Source: Kiloniella laminariae (lineage in GTDB: Bacteria > Pseudomonadota > Alphaproteobacteria > Kiloniellales > Kiloniellaceae). Taken from it: 64,000 nt of DNA. The stretch lies in NCBI RefSeq assembly GCF_027214005.1, contig NZ_JAPWGY010000002.1, positions 124,001-188,000 on the forward strand, in the 5' to 3' direction. Shown piece after piece: positions 34,969 to 43,171 of the stretch. The first letter of the stretch is position 1; each line of letters begins with the position of its first letter. The notes beneath the pieces were generated by a model. That model ran no database searches. It had not been told where the DNA came from and worked only from the letters and a program-made list of their open reading frames with translations. The position numbers and the translations under genes were made by a program.

Positions 34969-35958
34969 TTAAAGCGTAACTGGCAGGCCTGTCATCAGAG
35001 ACTCAGTGGCTGCATCAGCCAAAACCTGGGCCATCAGGCCATCATATCCACTTGGCGCCGGAGCATTCTTCGCTTCAACAACATCAATAAAGGCGTTCAA
35101 CTCATCCCGGTATGCGGCGCTGTAACGCTCCAGAAAAAAATGCTGGACCGGATCAGCCCTGAAACCATCACATGTTGCAACCTCCACTGTGGTCTCATGT
35201 ACATTTCCTGCCCGCAACATCCCCTTGGAACCATGAACCTCGATCCGTTGATCATAACCATAGCTGGCCCGGCGGGAGTTGGAAATCTGGCACACCTTGC
35301 CACTGGCAGTTTTCAACACAGCAATCGCGGTATCAATGTCACCTGCCGCACCGATCGCAGGATCAACCAGCGCAGAACCTGTCGCGTAAACAGAAACCGG
35401 CTCTTCACCCAGCAGAAAACGCGCCATGTCCAGATCATGGATCATCATGTCCCTGAACAGCCCGCCAGAACGGCTGATATAGGAAACCGGTGGTGGCGCA
35501 GGATCCCTGGACTGAATGGTCACGATCTCCACTTCCCCGATCTCCCCGGCGGAAAGGCGTTTTTGCAAAGCAGAGAAGTTGGGATCAAAACGCCGGTTAA
35601 AACCGATCATCAGAGGCTGGCCACTGGCATCTACAACCTTAAGGCAATCACGGATACGCCCGGCATCCATATCAACCGGTTTTTCGCAGAAAACCGCTTT
35701 GCCCGCCCGCACACCAGCTTCAATAAAACCAGCATGGGTATCAGTCGAAGATGCAACGAAAACCGCCTGAACATCATCCCGCGCAAGCATTTCTTCGACC
35801 GAAGAAACCACTGCCCCCGTCTTGTCAGCCAAGGTCTGTGCCGCATCAGCAAATACATCAGATACCGTCACAAGTCTGGCCCGGGGATTTGAAACAATAT
35901 TCTCGGCATGAAGCTGACCTATACGGCCTGCTCCGATTAATCCAAAACCAATCAACAC
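34969..35958 (-). CDS. iolG: Inositol 2-dehydrogenase
   Basis: NAD-dependent myo-inositol 2-dehydrogenase, converting myo-inositol to scyllo-inosose, the first step of inositol catabolism. Gfo/Idh/MocA fold: LIGFGLIGAGRIGQLHAENI at the N-terminus, VFCEKPVDMDAGRIRDCL (catalytic Lys), GFNRRFDPNF and MIHDLDMARFLLGEEPVSVYATGS, the block seen in IolG. The 329-residue length fits. Start: an ATG at 35979 exists but a GGAGG site sits at 35962-35966, between it and the GTG at 35958 (or TTG 35955), so translation probably starts at a non-ATG codon. Its promoter (TTGTGA/TATATT, 17-nt spacing) overlaps palindromes. Divergent from iolC. Confidence 0.92.
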   Translation of the reverse strand: MLIGFGLIGAGRIGQLHAENIVSNPRARLVTVSDVFADAAQTLADKTGAVVSSVEEMLARDDVQAVFVASSTDTHAGFIEAGVRAGKAVFCEKPVDMDAGRIRDCLKVVDASGQPLMIGFNRRFDPNFSALQKRLSAGEIGEVEIVTIQSRDPAPPPVSYISRSGGLFRDMMIHDLDMARFLLGEEPVSVYATGSALVDPAIGAAGDIDTAIAVLKTASGKVCQISNSRRASYGYDQRIEVHGSKGMLRAGNVHETTVEVATCDGFRADPVQHFFLERYSAAYRDELNAFIDVVEAKNAPAPSGYDGLMAQVLADAATESLMTGLPVTL

Positions 35959-35970
35959 AACCTCCAAAAA

Positions 35971-35984
35971 GGAATACATATTCT
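35971..35984. promoter_or_regulatory. IolR-like operator in the iolG-iolC divergent region
   Basis: GGAATACATATTCT matches GGAA-N6-TTCC with one mismatch. It lies just downstream of the predicted iolG transcription start, 13-26 nt before the iolG GTG. Confidence 0.6.
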
Positions 35985-35995
35985 GAATTGACTTA

Positions 35996-36024
35996 AATAT
36001 AGAATATGTGTTTCATATTCACAA
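35996..36024 (-). promoter_or_regulatory. Predicted iolG promoter containing a palindrome
   Basis: On the minus strand TTGTGA (36019-36024) and TATATT (35996-36001) are 17 nt apart. The spacer holds a perfect inverted repeat GAATATG-N5-CATATTC (36002-36020), a second potential regulator site. Confidence 0.55.
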
Positions 36025-36131
36025 GATAAAGATTTCGCGAGAACTTACTCTTCTCCGATTCCCCTTCTCCACATAACACTGTGTCGAGAAGCCACCCTGA
36101 AGCCAAGAACCGGGAAAGCCAAGACAGGGAT

Positions 36132-38048
36132 ATGACGAATAAACATGATCTGGATGTAATCACCATCGGCCGTGCCTCCGTTGACCTCTATGGTCAGCAA
36201 ATAGGCGGACGCCTTGAGGACATGGCAAGCTTCGCCAAATCGGTGGGCGGGTGCCCGGCCAACATTGCCATTGGAACCTCCCGACTTGGATTAAAATCCG
36301 GGTTTATCAGCCGTGTGGGTGATGAACAGATGGGCCGCTATATCTGCGAACAGATGCAGCGCGAAGGAGTTGTAACAGAGGGCATCACAACAGATCCCGA
36401 ACGCCTGACCGCCCTTGTGCTGCTCGGTGTGCGGAACGACGAGACATTCCCTCTGATTTTCTATCGTGAAAACTGTGCCGACATGGCGCTTTGTGAGGCA
36501 GATATCGACCCCGATTATATAAAGCGGGCCCGTTCTGTTCTGATCAGCGGCACCCATCTTTCCACGACAACCGTTGCAGCAGCCAGTAAAAAAGCGATCA
36601 CCCTTGCAAAGGCACAGGGGAACAAGGTTATTCTTGATATCGACTATCGGCCCAATCTCTGGGGGTTGGCCGGACACGAAGCCGGAGAAGAACGTTATAT
36701 TCGTTCAGACAAGGTAACAGAACACCTTCAATCCATCCTGCCCGACTGTGACCTTATCGTCGGGACCGAGGAAGAGGTGCACATTGCCGGAGGGTCAGAA
36801 AACACCCTGGAAGCCTTGTCCCGCATCCGCTCTCTCAGTAATGCTGTCATTGTGCTTAAACGCGGCCCCATGGGATGTGTGGTTTTCCCCACGACTATTC
36901 CTGACAATCTCGACAAAGGGATCACAGGCTCCGGATTTCCGGTTGAGGTATATAATGTGCTTGGTGCGGGTGACTCCTTTATGTCGGGCTTTCTGCGTGG
37001 CTGGCTACGCGGCGAACCCTATGAGACCTGTGCCAAATGGGCCAATGCCTGTGGTGCTTTTGCCGTTTCCCGTTTGCTCTGCTCCCCCGAAATTCCCACC
37101 TGGGACGAGTTACAGTACTTCCTGAAGAATGGAAGCAAACACACGGCTCTCCGCAAGGACGCAGAGATCAATCATGTCCATTGGGCAACCACGCGCCGTC
37201 CAGCTGACGAAATGCTGATGGCTTTTGCCATTGATCACCGTTCCCAGCTGGAGGAAATGGCTGAACGTGCTGGCGTTTCCGTCGACAAAATTTCTGAAAT
37301 AAAAAAATTGGCTGTCCGTGCTGCCGCTCGTGTGGCTGACGGACGCCCCAACTACGGTATGTTGCTCGACAGCACCTATGGCACCAAGGCCCTTTACGAA
37401 GCAGCCAAGCATCCTCTCTGGATTGGCCGCCCGGTTGAACTGCCCGGCTCGCGTCCCCTCGACTTTGACCAGATCATGGATCTCGGATCGCATTTGAGTG
37501 AATGGCCTGTCAATCATGTTATCAAGTGTCTCTGTTTCTATCATCCAGATGATCCTGTTGAGCTTCGCGAACAGCAGGAACAGTCCCTCTTGCGTCTTTA
37601 CGAAGCGGCCAGACGTGTTGGGCGTGAACTGCTGATCGAAATCATTGCCGGGAAACATGGTCCCTTGACGGATCAGACAATCCCGCTTGCCATGCGCCGC
37701 TTTTATGCTCTGGGCATCAAACCCGACTGGTGGAAACTGGAACCACAGACCAGCGAGACAGCCTGGCAAAATATCGGCAAGGTAATCGACGAAAATGACC
37801 GCTATTGCCGCGGCATCGTTCTTCTCGGACTTGAAGCGCCGGAAGAAGAGTTGAAGAGCGCGTTTGCCTCGGCGATTTCCTCTCCCTGGGTCAAAGGCTT
37901 TGCTGTTGGCCGGACAATTTTTGCCCAGGCTGCAGAGGCCTGGCTAAAAGGCGAAATAAGTGATGAAGAGGCCGTCAACGACATGGAAAACCGGTTTCGC
38001 CGCTTGACCTATGCCTGGCTGGAAGTGTGGAATACCCGTGGCGAGTGA
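36132..38048 (+). CDS. iolC: 5-dehydro-2-deoxygluconokinase fused to DUF2090 (IolC)
   Basis: Bifunctional inositol catabolism protein, 638 residues. Residues 1-320 form a PfkB-family kinase (ITIGRASVDLYGQQIGGRLEDM and VLGAGDSFMSGFLRGWLRG, GAGD base), phosphorylating 5-dehydro-2-deoxygluconate (DKG). Residues about 330-638 are the DUF2090 domain with an aldolase-like barrel (AFAIDHRSQLEEMAERAG; ELLIEIIAGKHGPL), which in the family may supply DKGP aldolase (IolJ-like) activity. Length fits the fused alphaproteobacterial form. Start: ATG 36132 (MTNKHDLDVITIG) is chosen; an AGGGA motif lies close, and the frame extends upstream to a GTG at 36081 without a site. First gene of the iolCDEB operon. 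Confidence 0.93.
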   Translation: MTNKHDLDVITIGRASVDLYGQQIGGRLEDMASFAKSVGGCPANIAIGTSRLGLKSGFISRVGDEQMGRYICEQMQREGVVTEGITTDPERLTALVLLGVRNDETFPLIFYRENCADMALCEADIDPDYIKRARSVLISGTHLSTTTVAAASKKAITLAKAQGNKVILDIDYRPNLWGLAGHEAGEERYIRSDKVTEHLQSILPDCDLIVGTEEEVHIAGGSENTLEALSRIRSLSNAVIVLKRGPMGCVVFPTTIPDNLDKGITGSGFPVEVYNVLGAGDSFMSGFLRGWLRGEPYETCAKWANACGAFAVSRLLCSPEIPTWDELQYFLKNGSKHTALRKDAEINHVHWATTRRPADEMLMAFAIDHRSQLEEMAERAGVSVDKISEIKKLAVRAAARVADGRPNYGMLLDSTYGTKALYEAAKHPLWIGRPVELPGSRPLDFDQIMDLGSHLSEWPVNHVIKCLCFYHPDDPVELREQQEQSLLRLYEAARRVGRELLIEIIAGKHGPLTDQTIPLAMRRFYALGIKPDWWKLEPQTSETAWQNIGKVIDENDRYCRGIVLLGLEAPEEELKSAFASAISSPWVKGFAVGRTIFAQAAEAWLKGEISDEEAVNDMENRFRRLTYAWLEVWNTRGE

Positions 38049-38099
38049 TGAATAAAAGTCCTGACACACTCTTCGTCGGACAGGTAGAAAGCTAAAAAC

Positions 38100-39947
38100 A
38101 TGAAGACAATCAGATTAACAATGGCACAGGCTCTGGCGCGGTTCCTTTGCGCCCAGAAGACCGAGATAAACGGCAAGATCACTCCTGTTTTTGGTGGCGT
38201 TTGGGCAATTTTTGGCCACGGGAATGTCTCGGGCCTGGGCGAAGCCCTCTACCACGTACAGGAAGACCTGCCAACATATCGGGCGCACAACGAACAGGGA
38301 ATGGCCCATGCAGCGATCGCATTTGCCAAGGCTTCAAACCGCCGACGGATGATGGCCTGTACAACCTCGATCGGCCCCGGAGCGACGAACATGGTAACAG
38401 CAGCTGCGCTGGCCCATGTCAATCGTCTGCCCATTCTTCTCTTGCCGGGTGATGTCTTTGCCAACCGCAATCCCGACCCTGTGTTACAGCAGATCGAATG
38501 CTTTGGCGACGGAACGGTTTCCGCCAATGACTGCTTCAAAGCTGTTTCGCGTTATTTTGACCGCATCACCAGACCCGAACAGATCATCCCGGCTCTCAAT
38601 CGGGCTATGGCTGTTTTGACTGATCCCGCCGATTGTGGCCCGGTAACACTGGCGCTATGTCAGGATACTCAGGCAGAGGCTTATGATTACCCTGAAAGCT
38701 TCTTTGCTGAAAAAATCTGGCGTATCCGCCAGCCCTTGCCTGATCTGCGTGAGCTTGATGAAGCTCTGGCGGCCCTTAAAATAGCCCAGAAACCACTGAT
38801 CATTGCCGGGGGTGGTGTACACTATGCCCAGGCAACAGAACATCTCCGCAGTTTTGCCGAAAAACACGCCATTCCCATCGCCGAAACCCAGGCAGGCAAA
38901 TCCGCCCTGCCCCACGATCATCCTCTGAATATGGGCGCGATAGGGGTAACCGGAACTTCCGCGGCCAACACTCTGGCTGAACAGGCTGATCTTGTTTTGG
39001 CAGTTGGTACCCGACTGCAAGATTTCACAACCGGCTCCTGGTCCCTTTTCCAAAATCCTGATCGCAAGTTTGTCGGCATCAACATACAGACTTTCGACGC
39101 AACCAAACATCGCTCCCTGCCTGTTGTAGGGGATGCCGCCGTTATCCTTGAACTGCTTGATCAAAAACTCGCTGACTGGTCTGCTCCATCCGACTGGACA
39201 CTGCAAGCCGCCGCCGGGTTCAAGCAATGGCAACTTGCCGCTGACAGGGTTACAGCAGCCAGCTCGCACCCTTACCCCAGTGATGCACAGGTGATAGGCG
39301 CAGTCCAACGCCACAGCACAAAAGAAAGTATTGTTGTCTGTGCTGCGGGTGGTTTGCCCGGTGAACTTCACAAACTCTGGCAGGCACAAAAACCGGGGGG
39401 CTATCACGTTGAGTATGGGTATTCCTGCATGGGATACGAGATAGCAGGTGGTCTTGGGGTCAAGATGGCAGATCCCGACCGGGAGGTGATCGTGATGGTT
39501 GGCGATGGCTCCTATCTCATGATGAATTCGGAAATCGCCACATCTGTTCTGCTCGACCTTCCCCTGACCATTGTCCTGCTCGACAACCGGGGGTACGGCT
39601 GTATCAATCGCCTGCAACAGGGTACAGGTGGAGAATCATTTAACAACCTGCTGCAACATACCCACCATCAGTCCCTGCCTGACATAGACTTTCGTGCTCA
39701 TGCACAAAGTCTTGGCGCAGAAGCAACCAAGGTATCCGGCATCGCAGAACTCGAAAAAGCTCTTGCCAAAGCACGGGCCAGCAATCGCACCAACGTGATT
39801 GTCATCGACACAGATCCACTGGTCTCAACCGCAGAAGGCGGATGCTGGTGGGATGTTGCAGTGCCTGAGGTATCGGTTCGCAAGGAAGTCGTATCCGCGC
39901 ATGAGAATTACCTCACTGCGCTCAAGAAACAACGTATCGGAGATTAA
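38100..39947 (+). CDS. iolD: 3D-(3,5/4)-trihydroxycyclohexane-1,2-dione acylhydrolase
   Basis: Thiamine-diphosphate enzyme cleaving the ring diketone (THcHDO) to 5-deoxyglucuronate in inositol catabolism. 615 residues. N-terminal TPP-binding part with TYRAHNEQGMAHAAIAFAKA (catalytic Glu) and CTTSIGPGATNM; C-terminal TPP-binding VMVGDGSYLMMNSEIAT with the GDG...N metal motif and the following LLDNRGYGCINRLQQ. Length and these IolD-specific blocks are diagnostic. It follows iolC by 51 nt and precedes iolE by 5 nt, so it is part of one operon. Confidence 0.95.
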   Translation: MKTIRLTMAQALARFLCAQKTEINGKITPVFGGVWAIFGHGNVSGLGEALYHVQEDLPTYRAHNEQGMAHAAIAFAKASNRRRMMACTTSIGPGATNMVTAAALAHVNRLPILLLPGDVFANRNPDPVLQQIECFGDGTVSANDCFKAVSRYFDRITRPEQIIPALNRAMAVLTDPADCGPVTLALCQDTQAEAYDYPESFFAEKIWRIRQPLPDLRELDEALAALKIAQKPLIIAGGGVHYAQATEHLRSFAEKHAIPIAETQAGKSALPHDHPLNMGAIGVTGTSAANTLAEQADLVLAVGTRLQDFTTGSWSLFQNPDRKFVGINIQTFDATKHRSLPVVGDAAVILELLDQKLADWSAPSDWTLQAAAGFKQWQLAADRVTAASSHPYPSDAQVIGAVQRHSTKESIVVCAAGGLPGELHKLWQAQKPGGYHVEYGYSCMGYEIAGGLGVKMADPDREVIVMVGDGSYLMMNSEIATSVLLDLPLTIVLLDNRGYGCINRLQQGTGGESFNNLLQHTHHQSLPDIDFRAHAQSLGAEATKVSGIAELEKALAKARASNRTNVIVIDTDPLVSTAEGGCWWDVAVPEVSVRKEVVSAHENYLTALKKQRIGD

Positions 39948-39952
39948 TCTGC

Positions 39953-40849
39953 ATGACCATTCGTATCGGTGCCAATCCTATTGGCTGGTCAAATGATGAC
40001 ATGACTGAACTTGGGGGGCATATCTCTCTGGAACAATGCCTGAGCGAAGCACAGGAGGCCGGGTTTGTCGGCATGGAACTTGGCAACAAGTTCCCGCGTG
40101 AAGCAGCCGCCTTGCAACAGGTTCTCTCGGCCCATGGCCAGGTCTTGGTTTCCGGCTGGTATTCTTCTGAATTGCTGACCCGCTCGGTTGCAGAAGAACT
40201 CAACAATCTCCGCCCCCATCTTGATCTTCTCAAGGCCTGTGGCTCCAACGTGCTGGTTTTCGCCGAGACTTCCAACGCAATCCACGGTGATATTGACAAG
40301 CCCCTGTCGCAACGTCCTGTCATGGCTGCCAAAGATTGGATCGAGTTCGGCCGCAAGATCACTGAAGTTGCCGATGCTGCCCTGGCCGAAGGTGTTCGGC
40401 TGGTTTACCACCATCACATGGGAACCATCGTACAGTCTGCCGAAGACATCCATGCTTTCATGGCCTGTACCGGACCGTCAGTTCATCTGCTGCTTGATGC
40501 CGGGCATGCCACCTGGGGCGGAGCAGATCCGGCAGAGCTCGCCCGTCGTTACCGTACCCGGATCAGCCATGTCCACACCAAGGATGTACGCAAGAACGTC
40601 ATGGAGAAAGCTGCCGCCGAAGACTATAGCTTCCTCAAGGCCATTATCGCAGGTGTCTATACCGTACCCGGCGATGGCATGATCGATTTTGTTTCTGTCC
40701 TCAAAGAACTCCCGGGTTACAGTGGCTGGGTTATTGTCGAGGCAGAACAGTACTCTGATAAAATCAGCGCCCTCGATTTTGCCAAGCTTGGCTATAACAA
40801 TCTCTCTCGCTATCTGAGAGAGGCTGGCCTCATCGAAGCCCCGGCCTGA
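39953..40849 (+). CDS. iolE: Inosose dehydratase / myo-inosose-2 dehydratase
   Basis: Dehydrates scyllo-inosose (2-keto-myo-inositol) to the trihydroxycyclohexane dione that IolD hydrolyses. 298-residue TIM barrel: IGANPIGWSNDDMTELGGHISLEQCLSEAQEAGF, an IolE-typical N-terminus; LVYHHHMGTIVQ and LLLDAGHATWGG (metal-binding His/Asp), VHTKDVR and a VIVEAEQYSD segment near the C-terminus carrying the last Glu. Five nt after iolD and 19 nt before iolB. Confidence 0.95.
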   Translation: MTIRIGANPIGWSNDDMTELGGHISLEQCLSEAQEAGFVGMELGNKFPREAAALQQVLSAHGQVLVSGWYSSELLTRSVAEELNNLRPHLDLLKACGSNVLVFAETSNAIHGDIDKPLSQRPVMAAKDWIEFGRKITEVADAALAEGVRLVYHHHMGTIVQSAEDIHAFMACTGPSVHLLLDAGHATWGGADPAELARRYRTRISHVHTKDVRKNVMEKAAAEDYSFLKAIIAGVYTVPGDGMIDFVSVLKELPGYSGWVIVEAEQYSDKISALDFAKLGYNNLSRYLREAGLIEAPA

Positions 40850-40868
40850 GTACATACAGGAAAATATT

Positions 40869-41675
40869 ATGAGCAAGCTTCTGGTAAAACCTACTGCCCC
40901 CGACGCGCAGGGCCGCGTCCTCAACATCACCCCGGAAACTGCAGGCTGGACCTATGTTGGTTTTGATCTGCACAAGCTTGAGAAAGATCAGGTTGCCTCG
41001 GGCGAAACGGGCGAACGGGAAATTTGTCTGGTGTTTGTTTCCGGCAAAGGACAGGTCGTGATTGAGGATCAGGACTTTGGCCTGGTCGGAGAACGCATGT
41101 CTCCCTTTGAAGGCAAACCCTGGTCGGTTTACATCCCCGCCGGAAGTTCCTGGAGTGTCAGAGGACAAACATCTGTCGAGCTTGCCGTTTGTTCTGCCCC
41201 TGGCAATCCTGGCAAGGATAAACTCCCAGCACGTATCATAGGCCCGGAACAGGCCGGAATGGAGAAACGCGGGGTCGGCACCAACGTGCGGCATGTCGCC
41301 AACATCCTGCCGGAAACGGACCCAGCCGAAAGTCTGTTGGTGGTTGAGGTGATCACCCCTGGGGGGCACTGGTCATCCTATCCGCCGCACAAGCATGATC
41401 GCGATGCCCTGCCGGATGAATCCCTGTTGGAAGAGACCTACTATCACCGGATAAATCCATCCCAGGGCTTCGCTTTCCAACGGGTTTACACCGATGACCG
41501 CTCCCTTGATGAAACCCTCGCAGTCGAAGACGGTAACGTCGTATTGGTACCAGAAGGCTATCATCCCTGTGGTGCCCCACACGGATACGACCTCTATTAT
41601 CTGAATGTCATGGCTGGACCAAAACGGATCTGGAAATTCCATAACGATCCGGCCCATGAATGGATGCTGAAGTAA
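40869..41675 (+). CDS. iolB: 5-deoxy-glucuronate isomerase
   Basis: Converts 5-deoxyglucuronate to 5-dehydro-2-deoxygluconate (DKG), the IolC substrate. 268-residue cupin: VLNITPETAGWTYVGFDLHKLEKDQ, SYPPHKHDRDALPDESLLEETYYHRI with His/Glu metal ligands, GFAFQRVYTDDRSLDETLAV and GYHPCGAPHGYDLYYLNVMAGP. Last gene of the operon, followed after about 17 nt by a strong terminator. iolA/mmsA (malonate-semialdehyde dehydrogenase) is not in this window, so the pathway must finish elsewhere on the chromosome. Confidence 0.95.
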   Translation: MSKLLVKPTAPDAQGRVLNITPETAGWTYVGFDLHKLEKDQVASGETGEREICLVFVSGKGQVVIEDQDFGLVGERMSPFEGKPWSVYIPAGSSWSVRGQTSVELAVCSAPGNPGKDKLPARIIGPEQAGMEKRGVGTNVRHVANILPETDPAESLLVVEVITPGGHWSSYPPHKHDRDALPDESLLEETYYHRINPSQGFAFQRVYTDDRSLDETLAVEDGNVVLVPEGYHPCGAPHGYDLYYLNVMAGPKRIWKFHNDPAHEWMLK

Positions 41676-41691
41676 CGCTGGATCCAATACC

Positions 41692-41735
41692 CAAAACGGG
41701 CAGGTTGTTTTTCTACAGCCTGCCCGTTTTGTTTT
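41692..41735 (+). terminator. Rho-independent terminator after iolB
   Basis: Stem of CAAAACGGGCAGG pairing with CCTGCCCGTTTTG (13 bp) around a 14-nt loop, followed by TTTT. Located 17 nt past iolB and directly before the stop of the convergent SHMT-like gene, so it may serve both. Confidence 0.9.
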
Positions 41736-41736
41736 A

Positions 41737-43059
41737 TCAGTTCCGGATAAAGTGCAACTGGTTAAACTTGGCCCGTAGCGCCGAAACTTCGGGCAACAGA
41801 GTTTCCGGCCTGTCACTTTTCAGCGCTGCGACAACCAGCCCTGCAATCTGTTCCACCTCTTTGACACCCACACCCCAGCGCACCAGCTCTGGTGTCCCGA
41901 TACGAAGACCATTCATATCCCCGGAAACAGGCTCTATAGGCAATCCAATCCCACAGGCCAGAAATCCTGCCTTACGTAATTTCTTTGATGCCGCCTGACC
42001 ACCACCATAGACAGCGGCTTCAATGGCAAACTGGTGCGATGTCGTAAAACCTTTGGACCTGGCAAAGACAGGAATACCCGCAGCATCCAGAGAGCTGGCA
42101 AAACTCCGGGCGACCTCGATCATGGTTCGGGCATAATCTGCCCCATAATCGCGCCAGTCCAGCATCGTCAGTGCCAAAGCCGCTGACTTTCCGGCATCAA
42201 AATTCGCCGTCATACCAGGAAAGGCAATTGCATCAAGATGTTCTGCAATCTCGGGGTCGTTGGAAACGATCAGCCCACCTGCCGGGCCAGCAAGACTTTT
42301 GTAGGTACTCATCGTCATAAGATGCGCCCCTTCGTCCAGGGGGTTTTTCCATGCTTTGCCTGCGATGATTCCGCATTGATGCGCGGCATCAAACAGCACC
42401 TTGGCTCCGACTTCATCCGCAATTTCCCGCACTTTACTGACCGGGTGAGTAAAAAGATTGAGGCTGCCGCCAATGGTAATCAGTTTGGGTTTCACCTCAT
42501 GCGCCAATTTACGCAAGGCATCGATATCGACGCTATAGCCATCCCGGTCAACCGGGGCCGGATGGCTCTTGAGCCCATAGAGACCCGCACAGCCAGCCTG
42601 ATGATGGGTCACATGCCCACCAATTGCCCCTGGTGGCGCAATGATAGAATCTCCTGGCTGACAGGTGGCCATAAAACCATAGAGGTTGGCCAACGCACCT
42701 GAACCAACACGAATTTCAGCATACCGTGCCTGAAAGACTTCAGCACAGAGTTCCGCCGCAATAACCTCGATCTTTTCAACAGCTTCGAGACCCATCTCGT
42801 ATTTGTCACCGGGATAACCAAGCGACGGGCGGGAAGACAATCCCTGGGCGAGTACCGCCTCAGCTTTAGGGTTCATCAAGTTCGTGGCAGGGTTGAGGTT
42901 AAAACATTCCTTTTCGTGGATCACACGATTCTGCTCAACCAGATCTGCAATCCGGCTGGTCAGCTCATCTGAAGCAGAATGCGAGGTTTGCTCTGCAAGG
43001 CCTTGAATATACTCTTCACAATGTTTTGGAACCCAGGGCCGTGAAGACAGTGCAGTCAT
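41737..43059 (-). CDS. Serine hydroxymethyltransferase-like PLP enzyme (divergent paralogue)
   Basis: Fold-type I PLP enzyme of the SHMT family, 440 residues from ATG 43059 (GGAGATC upstream); the frame reads back to 43311 but that part overlaps the divergent LysR gene. Family blocks are SLGYPGDKYEMGLEAVEKIE, VGSGALANLYGFMATCQPGD, LFDAAHQCGIIAGKAW and the PLP-lysine segment MSTYKSLAGPAGGLIVS. In canonical GlyA this last reads TTTHKTLRGPRGG; here the His before the lysine and the two Arg after it are replaced. Changes at the active site suggest a different aldol acceptor or a folate-independent reaction, for example an alpha-methylserine-type or beta-hydroxy amino acid aldolase. Divergent from a LysR regulator. 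Confidence 0.8.
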   Translation of the reverse strand: MTALSSRPWVPKHCEEYIQGLAEQTSHSASDELTSRIADLVEQNRVIHEKECFNLNPATNLMNPKAEAVLAQGLSSRPSLGYPGDKYEMGLEAVEKIEVIAAELCAEVFQARYAEIRVGSGALANLYGFMATCQPGDSIIAPPGAIGGHVTHHQAGCAGLYGLKSHPAPVDRDGYSVDIDALRKLAHEVKPKLITIGGSLNLFTHPVSKVREIADEVGAKVLFDAAHQCGIIAGKAWKNPLDEGAHLMTMSTYKSLAGPAGGLIVSNDPEIAEHLDAIAFPGMTANFDAGKSAALALTMLDWRDYGADYARTMIEVARSFASSLDAAGIPVFARSKGFTTSHQFAIEAAVYGGGQAASKKLRKAGFLACGIGLPIEPVSGDMNGLRIGTPELVRWGVGVKEVEQIAGLVVAALKSDRPETLLPEVSALRAKFNQLHFIRN

Positions 43060-43118
43060 GATTGATCTCCAGAATAAATGTTGTTTCATTAAAAATGTTG
43101 CAGGGAATTCTGTTAATC

Positions 43119-43133
43119 GCAAACCAGATTTGC
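43119..43133. promoter_or_regulatory. Putative LysR box between SHMT-like and lysR genes
   Basis: GCAAA-N5-TTTGC inverted repeat (within T-N11-A-like context) midway in the 112-nt divergent region. Position and symmetry fit a LysR-type regulator site; the match is short. Confidence 0.45.
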
Positions 43134-43171
43134 TATTTATTAGGCCTAGGAAAACTATGGCATCATAAAAT

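Noticed and set aside
38655-39617. 320-residue frame antisense to iolD
   Set aside because: Reads opposite to a canonical IolD; no start signals or motifs of its own.
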